Source: Carnegiea gigantea (Eukaryota > Streptophyta > Magnoliopsida > Caryophyllales > Cactaceae). From it: DNA of 64,000 nucleotides. Both the position numbers and the translations under genes were made by a program. The notes below the pieces were generated by a model, which saw only the letters and a list, made by a program, of their open reading frames with translations, was not told the origin of the DNA and made no database searches. This document shows positions 50,701-63,101 of the stretch, in pieces. The stretch is taken from assembly GCA_029747015.1 (NCBI GenBank), contig JAKOGI010001253.1, positions 156,501 to 220,500 on the forward strand, given 5' to 3'. How positions within the stretch are numbered: position 1 is the first letter of the stretch; each line of letters starts with the position of its first letter.

Positions 50701-53700
50701 TACAGTTCTCAATGTACATTCTCTCATATGCTTTTTATTATCACCAAGGCATTTCAAGACGTCTGAAAGAATACCCTGGAAGAGGCACCGCACACATTCA
50801 TTCCAAAAGCAGAAATTGGAAGAAACAAGGACCCAATACTGAATCAGAGAAAACACTTCTGAAGCAAGTTAATTATTTAAAAAGAAAAGGAAACCTTGCT
50901 AGCCTTCTCAACTGGTGGACCCATGGCACTTGCAACACTGCCAATGGTAGACAATGCTTCCATCACCAGTTTCTTATTGCTGTCATACAGACGCCCTCTG
51001 AGAGCACCAAACAACTCCCCTAGTTGTCAAAGCAAAATCACAAGTAGCCGAAGAGAAGACATCACGAGGAAAAACAGTCACATGACAATCTTGCAAATTG
51101 CAACGCCACCAAGATTATTTAAAGAGCAAAGAGAGAGAGTATTATTGCAATACCAGTTCCAGTGGGTTGAATACGCTTATTGGCCTCCTCCAAAATATTA
51201 TTTACAGCTTCAATGGAGTCCAAGCGTGTCTGAATATCAAAGGCATACAGTGAACACCACCTATAATCCATCGGTCCAATGATGCCAATACTGATCACTA
51301 ATTAAACCTAGCCAGCCTATTCACGTCATCTTTGCTACTAACTTTGAGATTAGTAAGAATACCTTCCAATCAGGGCTTTCAAAACCCTTCAGCAGAGTAG
51401 GTGTAATCTTCCCACTAATGTCTTCACGTGGCAAGCCATCTGACCCAACAGCAGGCGTAGATAATGCATCAGATGCCTTAACTGTTCTCTTTGGAGCTAC
51501 AGAAGGACCCTGCAAGACACCCCCAAAAAAATGGCCAAGAATTCAAGGATTCAAAATGCAGTTCATGGAGGTCCATTCTAAAACAAACATTCAATTTTAT
51601 TCCATAACTCAACTCTCGAATAAAACAGCAAATTAAGGGCATTAATAGTCTAAGAACACCTAACAAGACAAGGAATATATTCTAGTAACCGAACATTCAT
51701 AAATACTACTTTTGCACTCCTAATATGACTTTCAAAAATACTATCCTTAAAAAAACCCCTGAATTTAAACCCGAAAATACAAATTACAAGAATCAAGCTA
51801 CAATTATTTCCTAAACCTAATACATTGATACCATAAATAATAAAACTCTTATTTCCTTTCCTCGTCAACTGCATCATCATCCCCCTTTTTATTAAAAACT
51901 CAAGCACCAGGTTTAAAGAAAAAGAGAGTTGGGAGCTTGGGACTAATGATCCATGACTAACAAACATCAGGCTCAACCACAACGCACAAGACAAAGACAG
52001 CAGCTTTCAATCGAGAGGACTCGAAAATATATGTTTGAAGTAATCCACTGAAGAATTAAATAAATCCTTAGACATCATGTCCTCCACAATAGACTTCTTA
52101 AGAAGCTAATATATTCTAGTAACACCTGATAGAACAAGGATAATCATATCCTAAAGAAATAGTATCCTCAAAAATGCCCCTGATTTTAGGCCCAAAAATA
52201 CAAATTAAAAGAATCAAACCACAATTATCTGCTAAGCCTAATACATTGATACCATAAAATAATAAACTCTTATTCCCTTTCCTTGCCAACAGCATCATCA
52301 CCACCATCCCAGAAAAATCTCAACCACGAGTTTTAAAGAAAAAGAGAATCAATAACTTGGAACTAATGATCCATGAGACAAAGACCGCAACTTTTGACCG
52401 GACTCGAAAAATATATGTTTGAAGTAATCCACTGAAGCATTAAACAAATCCTCAAAATTTATGTCATTCAGAGTAGACTTATAAAGAAGCACAGGCTCCT
52501 TTTCTTAGGGGCTAACAACTACGCTTTCTATCTCCAATACGTTATCTTCATCTCCAGGTTCTGTTTTAGTATTGATGAAGATCCACTCCAAAACAAAGCT
52601 CTCAATTTTATTCCACAATAATCTATGAAAATAAAACAGCTATAGGGGTATTTATAGTCTAAAAATCTCAATAAGCTAAGAAAAATATTTTAGTATCCTA
52701 ATATGCCTAAAATATTACTTTCCTAACCCTCGTAGACTTATATACTAAAATATAATATCCTGAAAAATATCCCTAAAATTAAATTCAAAAACAATACAAA
52801 ACACGAAAAATATCATGATTTCCTAAAAGGAAATTGGATAATAATAGTCTAAACTTTGGGCAGTTAAGCCAACAAGAATCCGAACTTACAAAAAACCCTC
52901 CAGCACCCTGAACTTGGAACTAGTTATTTGCAATAATCTATACATGAAAAATCACTAATTGGCACCAATTTCGGCTCATTCCTTGCCTAATTTTTTGAGG
53001 TTAGATTAATGAAAATAACTAGGCCCAAAGTCTGGGTGTTGGAGAGTTTTTCATAAGTTCGGATTATTAATGACCTAACCACCCCAACTTCAGACTTAGG
53101 AATGCAATTTCCCTTTCCTAAAACTAATAAATTTATACCACAAACTTCTCTTTTCTCATTGGCTACATTAGGTGTCCTCGTGAACGGCATCAACCTAGAC
53201 TCTAGAAGCAGTAACCATAACTATACATCGCAAGAAAGAGAACTACCTTTGGATTCTTCATGAGTGTCATTAGGTTTAGAATCTTCAACGACGACCTATA
53301 GTTGTTGTGCCGATGCTATGGATTTAGGAATGGCAAGCTTCTTCCTCTTTTACTTTTCTCGATCATGGCAGTGTCTTCTCTAAATTCAACAACATACTAT
53401 GATAACCTTCATATATGAAATTCTAATGTTAAAGCTGAATTTGACTTGGGGAGAAACTATGGCCACTTGTATGGATGAAGTAGCAGATATCACCATATGG
53501 CATCGCATAATATGCTTCACTTACACTATCATAGAATACTAGAAGCCAATAAAAATATGCCTTGAAATCATCTTGTATCAGAAGGACCAATAATTTTGTG
53601 TCCAAACACTAACCCAAAAGTATTCGTAAATTGATACACGATGAATTTCGAAGACTGCCAACACTTCTAGAAACAAGGATTGTTCTCCAAGTTTGACATA

Positions 53701-56700
53701 TTGTCACCCATGATATGATGGTTTCATTTGAGTAAAATTAATCGATGGATGGTAAATTGCAAAAAAAGGTTGGCATTGGGTAAGAAAAACTAAAATTAGG
53801 GATTTTGTAGACGGTGGGAATGTGGTGGCGGTTGCATGGATTGCTTTCTGACAGGAACTTTGTAATTATGACTCCAGAATTGTTGATGAAAGTGATTAAA
53901 AATCACAATCAGTCGCAAAAGGACAGCCATTAGCTGGCATAGAACCATGATACCCAACCAATAGAGATCCGCTCCAAAATAAACACTCAATTTCATTCCA
54001 TAACTCAACTCTCAAATAAAACGGAAAATTAGAGGTAATTATAGCCTAAGGACACCTAACATGATAAGGAAAATATCTTCGTAACCTAATATACCTAAAA
54101 TGCTACTTTCCTAAACCTAATGATTTATATTCTAACACATAGTAACCTTGAAAGTAAATCTGAAAATACAAATTAAAAATATCAAAATACGATTATTTCC
54201 TGAACCTAATCCATTAATGCCATATATGATAAAACTCTTATTTCCTTTCCTTGCCAACCATATTAGCAGTTTAGGTCACAATTGTTGTTTTAGTCACGAT
54301 ATATTACAAAATTGCTCTAATATGGCAATCTTGTTGGATATCGAGGTTGTTTTTTTTTCTGAGGGGGGGGGGATGTAGTTCACTCAACTTCAAAACCTTT
54401 GTGAAGGAGCCATTTCATCATAGAACGCCACATTCTGAATCCATGCTTCACATATTAGATTGTGACAACACTTAATTGGTTCTACAGTAACAAGGTCTCA
54501 GGGACATCAATATGTTTGCAGCCTTACTCCTAACCCCACAAGTTGAGACACCTTTTTTCGAGAGATCCATTTAAAAAAAAAAAAAAACGTGCTTAACAAA
54601 AATTTTGGGGACAAGACATTTTAGGAAAAAGTGGTTTGAATACTAGTGTCCTGAGAAAAATGTATTGCTACAAATCAGGACAGAGACATGTCCATACCTC
54701 GTATGGATTTTTCTCATACTCTGCATCAAGTGCGCAAAGAAGTGCAGGCTTCACATCAGAAAGAAATCCCCCGATATCTGCAATGAGACAAATTAACTCC
54801 ATTGCACAAAATAAAACAACATGACCATAGGGCACCACTGAACTGCACCTGGGCCAACAAATTTATGTAAGACACCAATCATTTTAATTGTGGCATTTCT
54901 CGTTGCAGCAGCACTTGATTGAAATCCTGTTTCCTTGCAGAAATCAATTAAATCCTGGACGAAGGAAACAATCAAAAAAATTCTATTAAATTATAATACA
55001 TTAGTGAACCAAACGTTGAAAAAGGTGGTTAAACATAAGCTATACTGACCTTCAGTTTCAAATGCGAAACACCGAAGTCTTCAACAGCTGAAACCATCCA
55101 TAGAATGCCTTCACTAAGGACCTTGGGATTCTTGTGCTCTTTCATGATTTTGTATAACTGCATCAGATGACAGTTCCGCAAGAAACACTTTATATGTACA
55201 ACTATCGACAAGAGCAAGGATTTAAAATGGGGTTTCAGTTGCAATTGTGGTTTCCATTGCAGTACGGCAAAATTGTTCTTATGCCGCAATCGCATTCCAT
55301 ATCGCCGTTGTCACTTTTCGCCTAACTCCAAGCCTTTTCCGACGTGACCGTTTCATCACAGAACAGTCACATTTTGGATCCATGGACGAGGAAGAGACAA
55401 TAGGCAGCATGAACAACTTTGACAATACAACCAAAGACGTTTACAAGTGTACAATGGATCACTTGATTTTCTATGAAATTCTTCATTAAATAAATCCAGG
55501 TACATAGATAAAAGTTTTCAAGATCAATGTGCGCTAGTTGGAAGAATAAACGAAAGAGAACAACAATAATACGTACACTTTCAAAAATGAATCCTGGACC
55601 GACTGCTTCTGAAAACGTAGTGAGACATTTCATCACCTGGAGTCTTGTCTTTGTATCAGCCAATCTTTCACTTAGGCCTGTGAAGTGAAAAACAACATCA
55701 ATAAAACATAGGTAACATCCAACTTCACTTTCCTCAGACTAGAAATTGAAAAAGGAAGGAGAAAAGGCGAAGTAACCGAACATGAAAGAAATCTTTAAAA
55801 AATGGAAAACAAAAAAGGAAAAGAGAGCCACCTATAAGGCACACAACAACACACTTTTTGGGGAATCTCGTTGCAGTTGATGCAATATAAGTAATGACTT
55901 CGATCGTCTGTTGCTGCACCTGCAATGGTTAAGAAGATTAATCAGTAAGCAATACAGCTGTGCGAGTTTCAACACAAACTCAAATGTGGATAAAGAATAC
56001 AATAGACCAATATCATAAAACCGAATAGAAGAGAGTCTCATTAGTATAGGCCACAGGGTGGCCACATGTGTTGGTTTCTGGGACACAATTGTCCTCCTAG
56101 CTCCAATGTCGACACTAGGGGCACCTTTCCGGGCTCAAGGTTGTGTAAGGCTTCACAGGCAATCCCTTTTCCCTGCCTGTCTTACGCTTAGAAGACAGCA
56201 TTCCAATCACTCTCTTTCTCTAGTAAAGTCTCTTTCCATAAATGAAAATTTTCATATCAAAAGAACAAAAAACCCATCAGCAGTCTAACTTCACTTTTTC
56301 AAGGAATATGTTCTTACACATCCGGCACCAAATTTCGTCAACTAGAAAGTTTTACACTGATAGACGTACCTAATCAACTAATGACTCTGGGTATAGAAAC
56401 GTTAACGGAACTTTTGGACTATGTTCATGAAAGCAAATCCTTCTGTGGTAGGATCCTGGATTCAAAATGTGGCCGATCCATGATAAAACAACCGAATTGG
56501 AAAGGTTTTTGAGTTGGCCAAACCACGTTTTCGCCGTAATATGGAACGCAATTTCCCCATTAGGACGATTTTTTCATATCGCGACCAAAACCGCATTTTA
56601 AATCCTTGGGTAGCATCTGCAGTCATTGTTCAGAGTATGCCGCAATAGCAAGTATTTCAGCAATAATCCTCTCTGTTCTGCCCCTGCCCTCTTTTTCCTG

Positions 56701-59700
56701 TTTAAATCCCTTTAGCATAAAAAGAAATCTAATTGCAAATTAATTTAAAATTGATGACCAAAAGCCCAGAACATATTTGGAGATCAGTGATGGAAGTATA
56801 ACAAATCAAACACGCAATCTGGCAATGAAAACGATCACAACCCTAGCAAAATAGCAATCCTAATCAGACCAGGCGGAACAGATGTCTGAAATAGTAATCC
56901 TAATATTGGCAGCACCAGTCTCACCTGAACATTTTTCTCACTCCATCCCGGGACAGCACATAACAAACGTATCAAAATCTCCACTGACGGGTCAAGTTCC
57001 TGAATCCGCTCCACTTGTTCTTTCAAAGAGGAAATCGCTGCATTTATGTATACAATATGGATTAAACAATATCCAAGGAATAGCATATAATAAAAAGATG
57101 CCAATCTCTCCTTGTTGAGTCACCAGGGCAGTGACAGACATCAAATATCACCAACAAAACAAAACCAAAAGGGAATTCACAAGTAAACCAACATCAACTC
57201 TGAAATATTTTTGCCTTTCTTTTGGTCCGAGTGGACCTTGAATGGAAGAACAAGATGTCAAAGCAGACAGACATACTCCTCACAACAATCGTTAGGGAAT
57301 TTTCCCTGTCATTACTCAGACCAGTATACTCAGTAAGTTATCCATAGGTATTGCATCTTGCAATAATCAAGCACAGGGCACACATATGTGCATGCATGCA
57401 CAACGCAAGAACATATGTATGTCTGCGTAACTGCGTATATTGGTGTGCGTACGCAATGCGAGCACATATGTATTTGTGCAACGCGAGTCATTCGGGCGAT
57501 CTGGCTCCGGCTCCCCTAAGACTGAAGCCCAGGCTCAGCGCTTTGCTTGTCCAAGGCTCGATTGGATTTAAGCCTAATCTTGGCTATTCTAAGACTTCGT
57601 CACTTTTAGCCTAAGCTGGACTTATTTAATTTAAGGCTCAGATATAAGCTTGCCTTTTAGGATTTGGATTTGGATGTACAGTGAGGCTCTAAGATAAATA
57701 TTAAAAGGATTAGTGAATGTACCCATATGTGTGACCATTGGACAATTGTAATAGTCACAATTTTGATAGGTGATGGGTTGCTAGCATCGTTAGACATTTG
57801 ATAATAAGGCTAGGGTTGTGCTTGCAAAAGTGGTAAAATTACACTACATCAGTACATTTGTCTTCACATGAACATATGAAAAAATGAATAGTACAAATTG
57901 TAAGGAGATGAGGTAGGAAAAGGAGAGAAAAGTTGGAATAGAAGACAAACACAGCGCTATGTTATTGTAATAGCATCGCTGTAAACAATAGTCCTCAAAT
58001 CAAAATAATTACCTTTACATAGAAAGATTGATAATTTGGAATCAGCTTCTCTACAGGCAGGGATGCCTGTAGAGGTAAGGTTGTCTACATCTGGATCTCC
58101 CTAAACCCTGTTAAAGCGGAACCCACACAGGGAGGTGATGGTCATAGAACGATTGGTTATTTAAACCCTAATATTTGTTGCTTTAAAAGGCTTGGGAAGC
58201 TCACTAGCCTCGTTAGCTCGACTAGTTTAAGCTCTTTTAGGCTTGTGCGACCCAATCCGTCCAAACTCATAAGGCTCGGGCTCAGCTCGAATAAAGAGAC
58301 AACTAGGCTTGGCAAGCCAAAAGGCTCGCGAGCAAGCTCCGCCACTTGCAACCCCCCCCAAAAAAAACACACACATAGGGAGGGGGTTGTGTGTTGTCAT
58401 TTCTCGGGTGAAGCAATCTCACAATGTACGGTGAGACGAACTCCTCAGAAGTGATGTTTAAAGGTTTTGAGATGACTAATAATGTATTTTAGAGTAAATT
58501 CTTAATTCTGGGATGAATAATAATTCATCTAGTAATGACTTCATTTACATGCACCCCTAATTGAACTATTAGTCACCCCCGTAATTATTAGATGTTAACA
58601 TAAAAAGTGTTTTGTCTCACGATATGTCTTAGGTGAGATGGTCTCACACAAAATCCATGCACACCCGCACGTGCTTGTGTGTCTGTGTCTGTGAAATAGC
58701 AGGAAAACACTGCAATGAATGACATTAATGCAGCAGAAAATACATCAACACAGTGAATGAAAATAATTTAGAACCTTCAAGTCTTTCTTTCTAGGAAGAG
58801 CTCTTCAGTTGAGATATATTGTCTGCTTGTATAAGAGAACCAATGCAACTCTCGATTTCATCAAGACTCATGTCTAATAGCTGTTCACAATATTCACAAA
58901 TTTACAGAACGCTTGAAATAGAATGCTTGGGGGAACATCAGACAAAAAGCAGCTATGCAAAATGTTCAATAACCTCAACATCTTCAGAACCAACTTTTTT
59001 CAAGGACTTAGCCTCTCTACCTCCGTCTACCTTTGCACTTGTAACAGGTTTTGCTGAGGCACCTTTCTTATTATTAGCAGGCTGTCAGAAAATAAATAAA
59101 GCAAGAACACAATGAATCACACCAGGAAAAACACAACTGGAAACTACTGTGACAAAACCTAAATTCAAAAAATATCAATTTTAGAGAATAAAAACACTCA
59201 CTGCTGCCTGGAAAGTCATTTTACCACTCAACATACTGGCAGCTGATTTCTTCACAAATGAGTTCCCTGAGACCTGCAGAGACCAGAGATATACATCATT
59301 TTTTTAACAGTAAAACCAGTCTAACAGAGCACTCGAGAAGAAACAGAAGAAATAAATACTTTTAAAAAAAGTAACTGAATTGCCCAATAAATGGTTACAA
59401 GCACTTCATTTATTTGGAGAGAACATACAAAGGAAAGATTTTCTTTGCCATGGTTGTATATCAAGGTGAGACCCATATAGAGGTTCACAGCCAACGGCAG
59501 ATTCAGAAATTTTGTTAGTGAGGTCCTCTTGTAAAAGACTAATGTTCATAAGTAGATTTTAAGCCATATATGTCATATACAAAGACTTTTAAGAAGTAGT
59601 ATATATTTAAGCTGACTTAACAAAGTATTCCATTCGGACTGTTTTGATTTTGATATATGGTTCATTACTTCATTAGTAAGTTGGATGAAAATGTTATGAT

Positions 59701-62700
59701 CATAATCCATAGACAAACACTGTAAAATTTGAATTTTAAAATTTATTACGTGAAAACATGTCTTTAAAAGTTCTGAAGTATTATATTTCTTCTTCAAAAT
59801 CTATTATAGTTAATGGTAAAAAGGTCAACAATCATTAATTTTCACCTTGAAGAGCCAATTCATGGAGGAAAAAAGTTGCATTAATGAGAATGTACATAGT
59901 TAATGTGCGCTCATGGTCATTAAATAAAGTTTTTCGAAGGGTTTACATATAGTTCTTGAGAAGTACAACCATAAGTGGTGACAAATGGTCTCCATGTGTG
60001 AAATGCATCATATAAAAGAAGTATAATAATTGTACCTAAAACAAGAGATGATTGCCCAACAATTTACTACCAGACTATATCAGGTCTCCCTCCATAGTAT
60101 TAGTTACTAAATATTATAAGTTTTATTGACAAAATATGTGTTATTAGAAAGACTTTCTTTTTCAATGCGGTCCGAGGTCCCCAACATCACCTAGGTAAAC
60201 CCACCCCTGTCGCAACCACTGCTCGCTATTCACCAGCATGTTATGTATTCACATGCGCAATAGCTGATAGCTACATCATTGATAACTCTTTAGTCCTCCA
60301 AATCAAGAGAGATTACAGTAAAAATGGAGGGGGGGAAAAACAAAAATACCAACTTGATCCTCTGCCGTACCAAAGTAATATAATCAACTGCATCAAATTT
60401 CCAAAAATATCCAATACATGATAAGTCCAATGTAAGAAGAAAGATGATCCTAAAAGCTTATCAAGGACATCCGGTTATAGCATGCACTAAAGCTTCAACG
60501 ATGCACACACTGCAGCCCAGATCTCACTTTGCACTTATACATCTGGGTGGCAGTTCAAAGAAAGTTCAAGCACTAAACAAGACTTAGAGGTCCACATATA
60601 CACAATGTGCACTCCACTTGTTGGGATGAGGAACCAATTACAATCAGCAAAATAGATTGGCACAATCATTTCTATGCACCCCTTTGTCAAATTAAAGACT
60701 AAAGAAATTGTAGACAACCAAGGGTACAGCCTAAGATGACCAGGATCTACTTGGAAGAAACAGACGGCTCTCACAGTTAAGTCAGACGTTGAAGTTCAGC
60801 AAAATACGCTAGAGGTCCCAGCAGCTCACATCAATAAGGGAAGATACAACCCAAGCCCAAACAGAGTAATCAATGATAAAAGCTTAATGCATCATATGAG
60901 AGCCATAAAAGCACAGTGCCACGAAAGATGGTGCTCCTTTCAAGTAAAATCCAGATACCAAGATCCAACTCTCTCTGAATACCCTAAACAGCCCTTTTCC
61001 ACAAGTCTTCCACACATTACATAGTAGTACAAAATGCAGCAGCCTACTACTTCCCATCTGAATGGACACATCTCATGAGATGGCCAAGTCAGGCCACCCT
61101 ACATTGAGCATGTGTTCGACCTACCTAGTGCCATGATCCAAACAAAGGTCCTCCCCTCACAGGGTACCTTGACTTTCTGATAAACTTGTAAAAGAAAAAG
61201 AAGAATTTTCTAGTGACAAGATGAGGTCAAGGAGGAAAAGAAGTAATGAGAAAAGCACTAGAAGGATCTCTGTTCTAAGCTCTGGTGTGAGCATTTAGTG
61301 GCGTACAAAGGTGAATAACAAAAGATCCTCAGTTCCCAAATGTTAGCATTCTTATGCAAACACAGATCCCAAAATATACTCAGATACTTTGCCATTCTCT
61401 AAAATAAAAATGAAAAGATAGGATATTCACGAGAAAACTTCCAAAACAAAAATAGGTGGTCCACATTAACAGGAGCTTACCTAAACTCTGGGATCCTCAA
61501 ACCGACAGTGAGCAAAAAATTCAAGGATGGTACAACAAGATTCCAGTTTGAAGCTCTTTATATCATCTGAAAGGGAAATGATTGTGTTTTCAACAATTAG
61601 GGATGAGAATTCTATGCCCCTTCCCTCCTCCACTGACAACTATACTTGCCCCAATGCTCCACTTCAAAATCCTACTAGGTATCTGCACAACAAGGGGAAA
61701 CAGGAATGCAAGGAGAGAACAGCATATCAACAGAGGGGACAAAAGAAACGTCCAACCCTTTTCGCACCCAACTTAAAACCCTGATTGTCATCACCTTAAT
61801 ATTCTCAGATCCCACTGACATGGGAAAAAATGCATGGAAGACAGGGATCCATAGTATTCAAAACCCCACACAAGGATAACCCTCTTCCCCCCCACCCCCC
61901 GAAAAAAGATAAAGAAATTTGTAAACATGAGCAATTGCCAAACAGCCCTAATTCCTTTCCTGGCAAATCCCTTCCTCTAGAATCTTATCCAGGAAGACTG
62001 CCATTTACGCTGTGCAGTGCTTCCTCTGAAGAATCACCCCTTAGATGTCCTTTTCCCCTCACATCACCATTCACCAATTAATTAACCACAAGAGCTGCAC
62101 GCAATCCACTAACCAGACACATTTTGGACAGAAATTGCCTCAATTCAGGGAATCGATAAATTGACACAGATTAGAGAACCAATCTCGATTTTTCATGACA
62201 CTTTGGTCGCATCTATACATGTGCCGAATAAAGCAGTTATTGCCAGATTTCAAACACTGAAAAGAGCTTGCTCCACTTACTTCCAATTAGTGATCAAATC
62301 CAAGAGGCCAAACAACATAATAAGGTAGATGGATGGGAGCCAAAATCAGAAACTGACAAGCCCTAAGCAATAGAGGCACCAGCTGATCAAACAGAATTGA
62401 TGACAGAAAACAGGAAGGGTCAATAAAACCAACCTCGGATGCACCTTCAACTAATGTTTGTGTGTTACCTGACACATATTAGTTAAAAACAAAATGTCAA
62501 TATGCATCAAAATACCAAAGAAATGAACAGCAGATATACTAGAGAAAAGCTAACCTGCGCTGCAAAGTGCGGCTGGACCACTGCCTAAACTACCGATCAT
62601 ATCATTAAGCTTTTTTCTTCTGATATCATCAAGTTTTTCCAGTGACCTTTCCAAAGGTTTCATGCCTACTGACTGAAAATTGAAGGTAGATAAACTCCAT

Positions 62701-63101
62701 TCACTCTTAGCATATGAAGACAATACCAGAGCATAACAGCAGTTGAGCAGCCAGAAAACTTACCTTGGCTAAGGCTACGAAAGCAGAAAAGGCTGCATCT
62801 CTTACTTCTGGAGTCCCATCATTGAGGCACTACATAAGCATTACCTTCTCTATTAGGTTTAGTAGCAGTTACTGAAGCACACACTTTATACGGGCATCGA
62901 CTACGCTGACAAATTCACAACATCTACATATAGGATAAATAGTCAATAATTGAATTTTACTAACCTCCGTGCAAATTGGTACGTAATCCTTGTGAACTTT
63001 TTGAATTATAGATTTTGTGCTGGTCTTAAAGCAAAATGTGACCCAGTTGAGAGTAAGTGATCTCACGAGAGGAACCTTGTTTTTCACTGCTGTTTTAATA
63101 T
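44829..63101 (-). CDS. MOR1: MOR1/GEM1-like XMAP215-family TOG protein, 38 exons, partial and probably non-functional
   Basis: XMAP215/MOR1 proteins bind tubulin through arrays of TOG (HEAT-repeat) domains and promote microtubule growth. About 1340 codons align with plant MOR1 from inside TOG2 to just past TOG5. Exons, minus strand, 5' to 3': 63101-62965, 62829-62764, 62672-62555, 62468-62434, 59273-59202, 59081-58974, 58880-58775, 57037-56925, 55919-55832, 55677-55577, 55157-55050, 54954-54849, 54777-54698, 51509-51363, 51229-51154, 51019-50895, 50775-50665, 50545-50396, 50283-50209, 50110-50029, 49950-49829, 49742-49641, 49537-49463, 49392-49297, 49219-49118, 49026-48925, 48624-48442, 48358-48247, 47914-47838, 47728-47649, 46954-46892, 46771-46645, 46249-46127, 46038-45961, 45859-45701, 45611-45453, 45247-45150, 44985-44829. 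All phases agree. Exon 58880-58775 holds an in-frame TAG. The first ~400 residues lie off the window and the last ~250 were not found. Confidence 0.9.
47480..47810. repeat. Cluster of T(n)G(n) homopolymer tracts
   Basis: Three T-run/G-run junctions lie at about 47488-47506, 47532-47559 and 47769-47808, flanking the exon at 47728-47649 on both sides within MOR1-like introns. Confidence 0.9.
47838..49950 (-). CDS. MOR1: MOR1-like: TOG4-TOG5 linker and TOG5 (9 exons)
   Basis: The linker ends in VHDISIQSQPLLNIKDSNKE. TOG5 begins with FKFEEPHSEQIQDLE and continues through YFREDLSRRLMSTDFKEHVN, ALPSIGKDIIEVIDILLR, VLEFLPQLVEALTNEGYVLT, VEGLRSKNNRTRIECADLVG, VASLTAERNGEIRKAAVNTL and EDIWRYLGKLTDAQRSMID. 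In 49219-49118 the conserved LLRW is LLRC. The exon at 48624-48442 ends at AAG followed by GC, not GT; using that donor gives exactly the residue count of homologues. Confidence 0.93.
48440..48441 (-). other. GC splice donor (GC-AG intron)
   Basis: Exon ends TTATCCAAG and the intron starts GCAACT on the minus strand. A nearby GT (GTTTGTTG) would break the frame with the next exon at 48358. AAG|GC is the usual context of tolerated GC donors. Confidence 0.6.
50029..51509 (-). CDS. MOR1: MOR1-like: TOG4 (7 exons)
   Basis: Reads GLPREDISGKITPTLLKGFE, DSIEAVNNILEEANKRIQPT, GELFGALRGRLYDSNKKLVM, SDVLKCLGDNKKHMRECTLR, GAEGRKDLLEWLSKQLLSLS, DKSADVRKAAEVCINGILRA and MTKNLKDLQGPAFAIVAEKL. All seven exons are open, in phase and bounded by GT-AG. 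This is one of the best conserved parts of the gene. Confidence 0.94.
51510..54260 (-). repeat. Intron filled with four related LTR-like repeat blocks
   Basis: The 3.2-kb intron between exons 54777-54698 and 51509-51363 holds related blocks at about 51566-52075, 52105-52490, 52575-52800 and 53966-54260. Shared landmarks are CAATTTTATTCCATAACTC, TATTTATAGTCTAA, CCTAATACATTGATACCATA and CTCTTATTTCCTTTCC. On the minus strand the third block reads as a TATAAATA promoter-like stretch. The order suggests decayed solo LTRs or a broken LTR element on the minus strand, but no pol coding is recognisable. Confidence 0.5.
54270..54442 (+). mobile_element. Solo, diverged copy of the array MITE-like module
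   Basis: Contains TTGCTCTAATATGGCAATCT and TTCACTCAACTTCAAAACCT, then ends CGCCACATTCTGAATCC. These are the same blocks, in the same order, as in the tandem units (TTGCTCTAATGTATAATAAC, GTTCACTCAACTTCAAAACC, CCACATTTTGAATC). Intronic. A poly-G insertion interrupts it at about 54363. Confidence 0.6.
54698..58880 (-). CDS. MOR1: MOR1-like: TOG3 (7 exons), with a premature TAG
   Basis: Runs from MSLDEIESCIGSLIQADN through AVPGWSEKNVQVQQQTIEVI, MKEHKNPKVLSEGILWMVSA and AAATRNATIKMIGVLHKFVG to VKPALLCALDAEYEKNPYE. Each exon joins the next in phase. The exon at 58880-58775 has TAG at 58793-58791, between LKSSS and KERLE. Homologues have Trp there (LKSSVWKERLE). A single G to A change in TGG explains it. 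The neighbouring Val is Ser here. Confidence 0.93.
55218..55381 (+). mobile_element. Solo copy of the array MITE-like module
   Basis: Starts GGATTTAAAATGGGGTTTC and ends AGTCACATTTTGGATCC, giving imperfect inverted ends. The interior resembles the copy at 56458-56605 in reverse (ATTCCATATCGCCGTTG region). Intronic. Confidence 0.6.
56458..56605 (-). mobile_element. Solo copy of the array MITE-like module (reverse orientation)
   Basis: Starts GGATTCAAAATGTGG and ends CCGCATTTTAAATCC, inverted ends of about 14 bp. On the minus strand it begins GGATTTAAAATGCGGTTTTG, matching the module start in the tandem units. Intronic and non-coding. Confidence 0.65.
57038..58774 (-). other. MOR1-like intron with GCTCG-rich repeats
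   Basis: Two stretches dense in AGGCTCG/GCTCG and complements lie at about 57495-57660 and 58185-58345. The pattern is like the subterminal repeats of a decayed DNA transposon running between them (about 850 bp apart, facing each other). A run near 57355-57490 is rich in CATATGTRTG-type repeats. No coding sequence was seen. Confidence 0.5.
58791..58793 (-). other. Premature stop codon (TAG for Trp) in TOG3
   Basis: Minus-strand TAG inside an otherwise open, well-conserved exon. The codons on both sides (AGC TCT TCC, AAA GAA AGA) keep the family reading. Confidence 0.85.
58974..62468 (-). CDS. MOR1: MOR1-like: TOG2-TOG3 linker (3 exons)
   Basis: Exons 62468-62434, 59273-59202 and 59081-58974 encode a low-complexity linker. 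SFVKKSAASMLSGKM is the conserved anchor, followed by a Lys/Ala/Ser-rich stretch. Relative to Arabidopsis the linker is somewhat shorter. A 3.16-kb intron (59274-62433) separates the first two exons and shows no coding content or recognised element. Confidence 0.88.
59274..62433 (-). other. Large MOR1-like intron, nothing recognised
   Basis: 3.16 kb with short frames on both strands and a C-rich tract near 61886-61907. No protein or transposon signature was seen. Confidence 0.55.
62555..63101 (-). CDS. MOR1: MOR1-like: end of TOG2 (3 exons)
   Basis: The exons read IKTAVKNKVPLVRSLTLNWV, HKDYVPICTE, CLNDGTPEVRDAAFSAFVAL and GMKPLERSLEKLDDIRRKK. These are the last HEAT repeats of TOG2, including the intra-HEAT loop basic residues (KNKVPLVR) that family members use on tubulin. 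The first codon is split, so the upstream exon must end in phase 1 and lies beyond 64000. Confidence 0.93.

Noticed and set aside
50328..51023. 231-codon plus-strand open frame
   Set aside because: It is the complement of three well-supported MOR1-like exons and their introns, so the frame is a shadow.
51650..51994. 114-codon minus-strand frame resembling the one at 52116-52307
   Set aside because: The similarity follows from the repeated LTR-like blocks, and no protein domain is recognisable.
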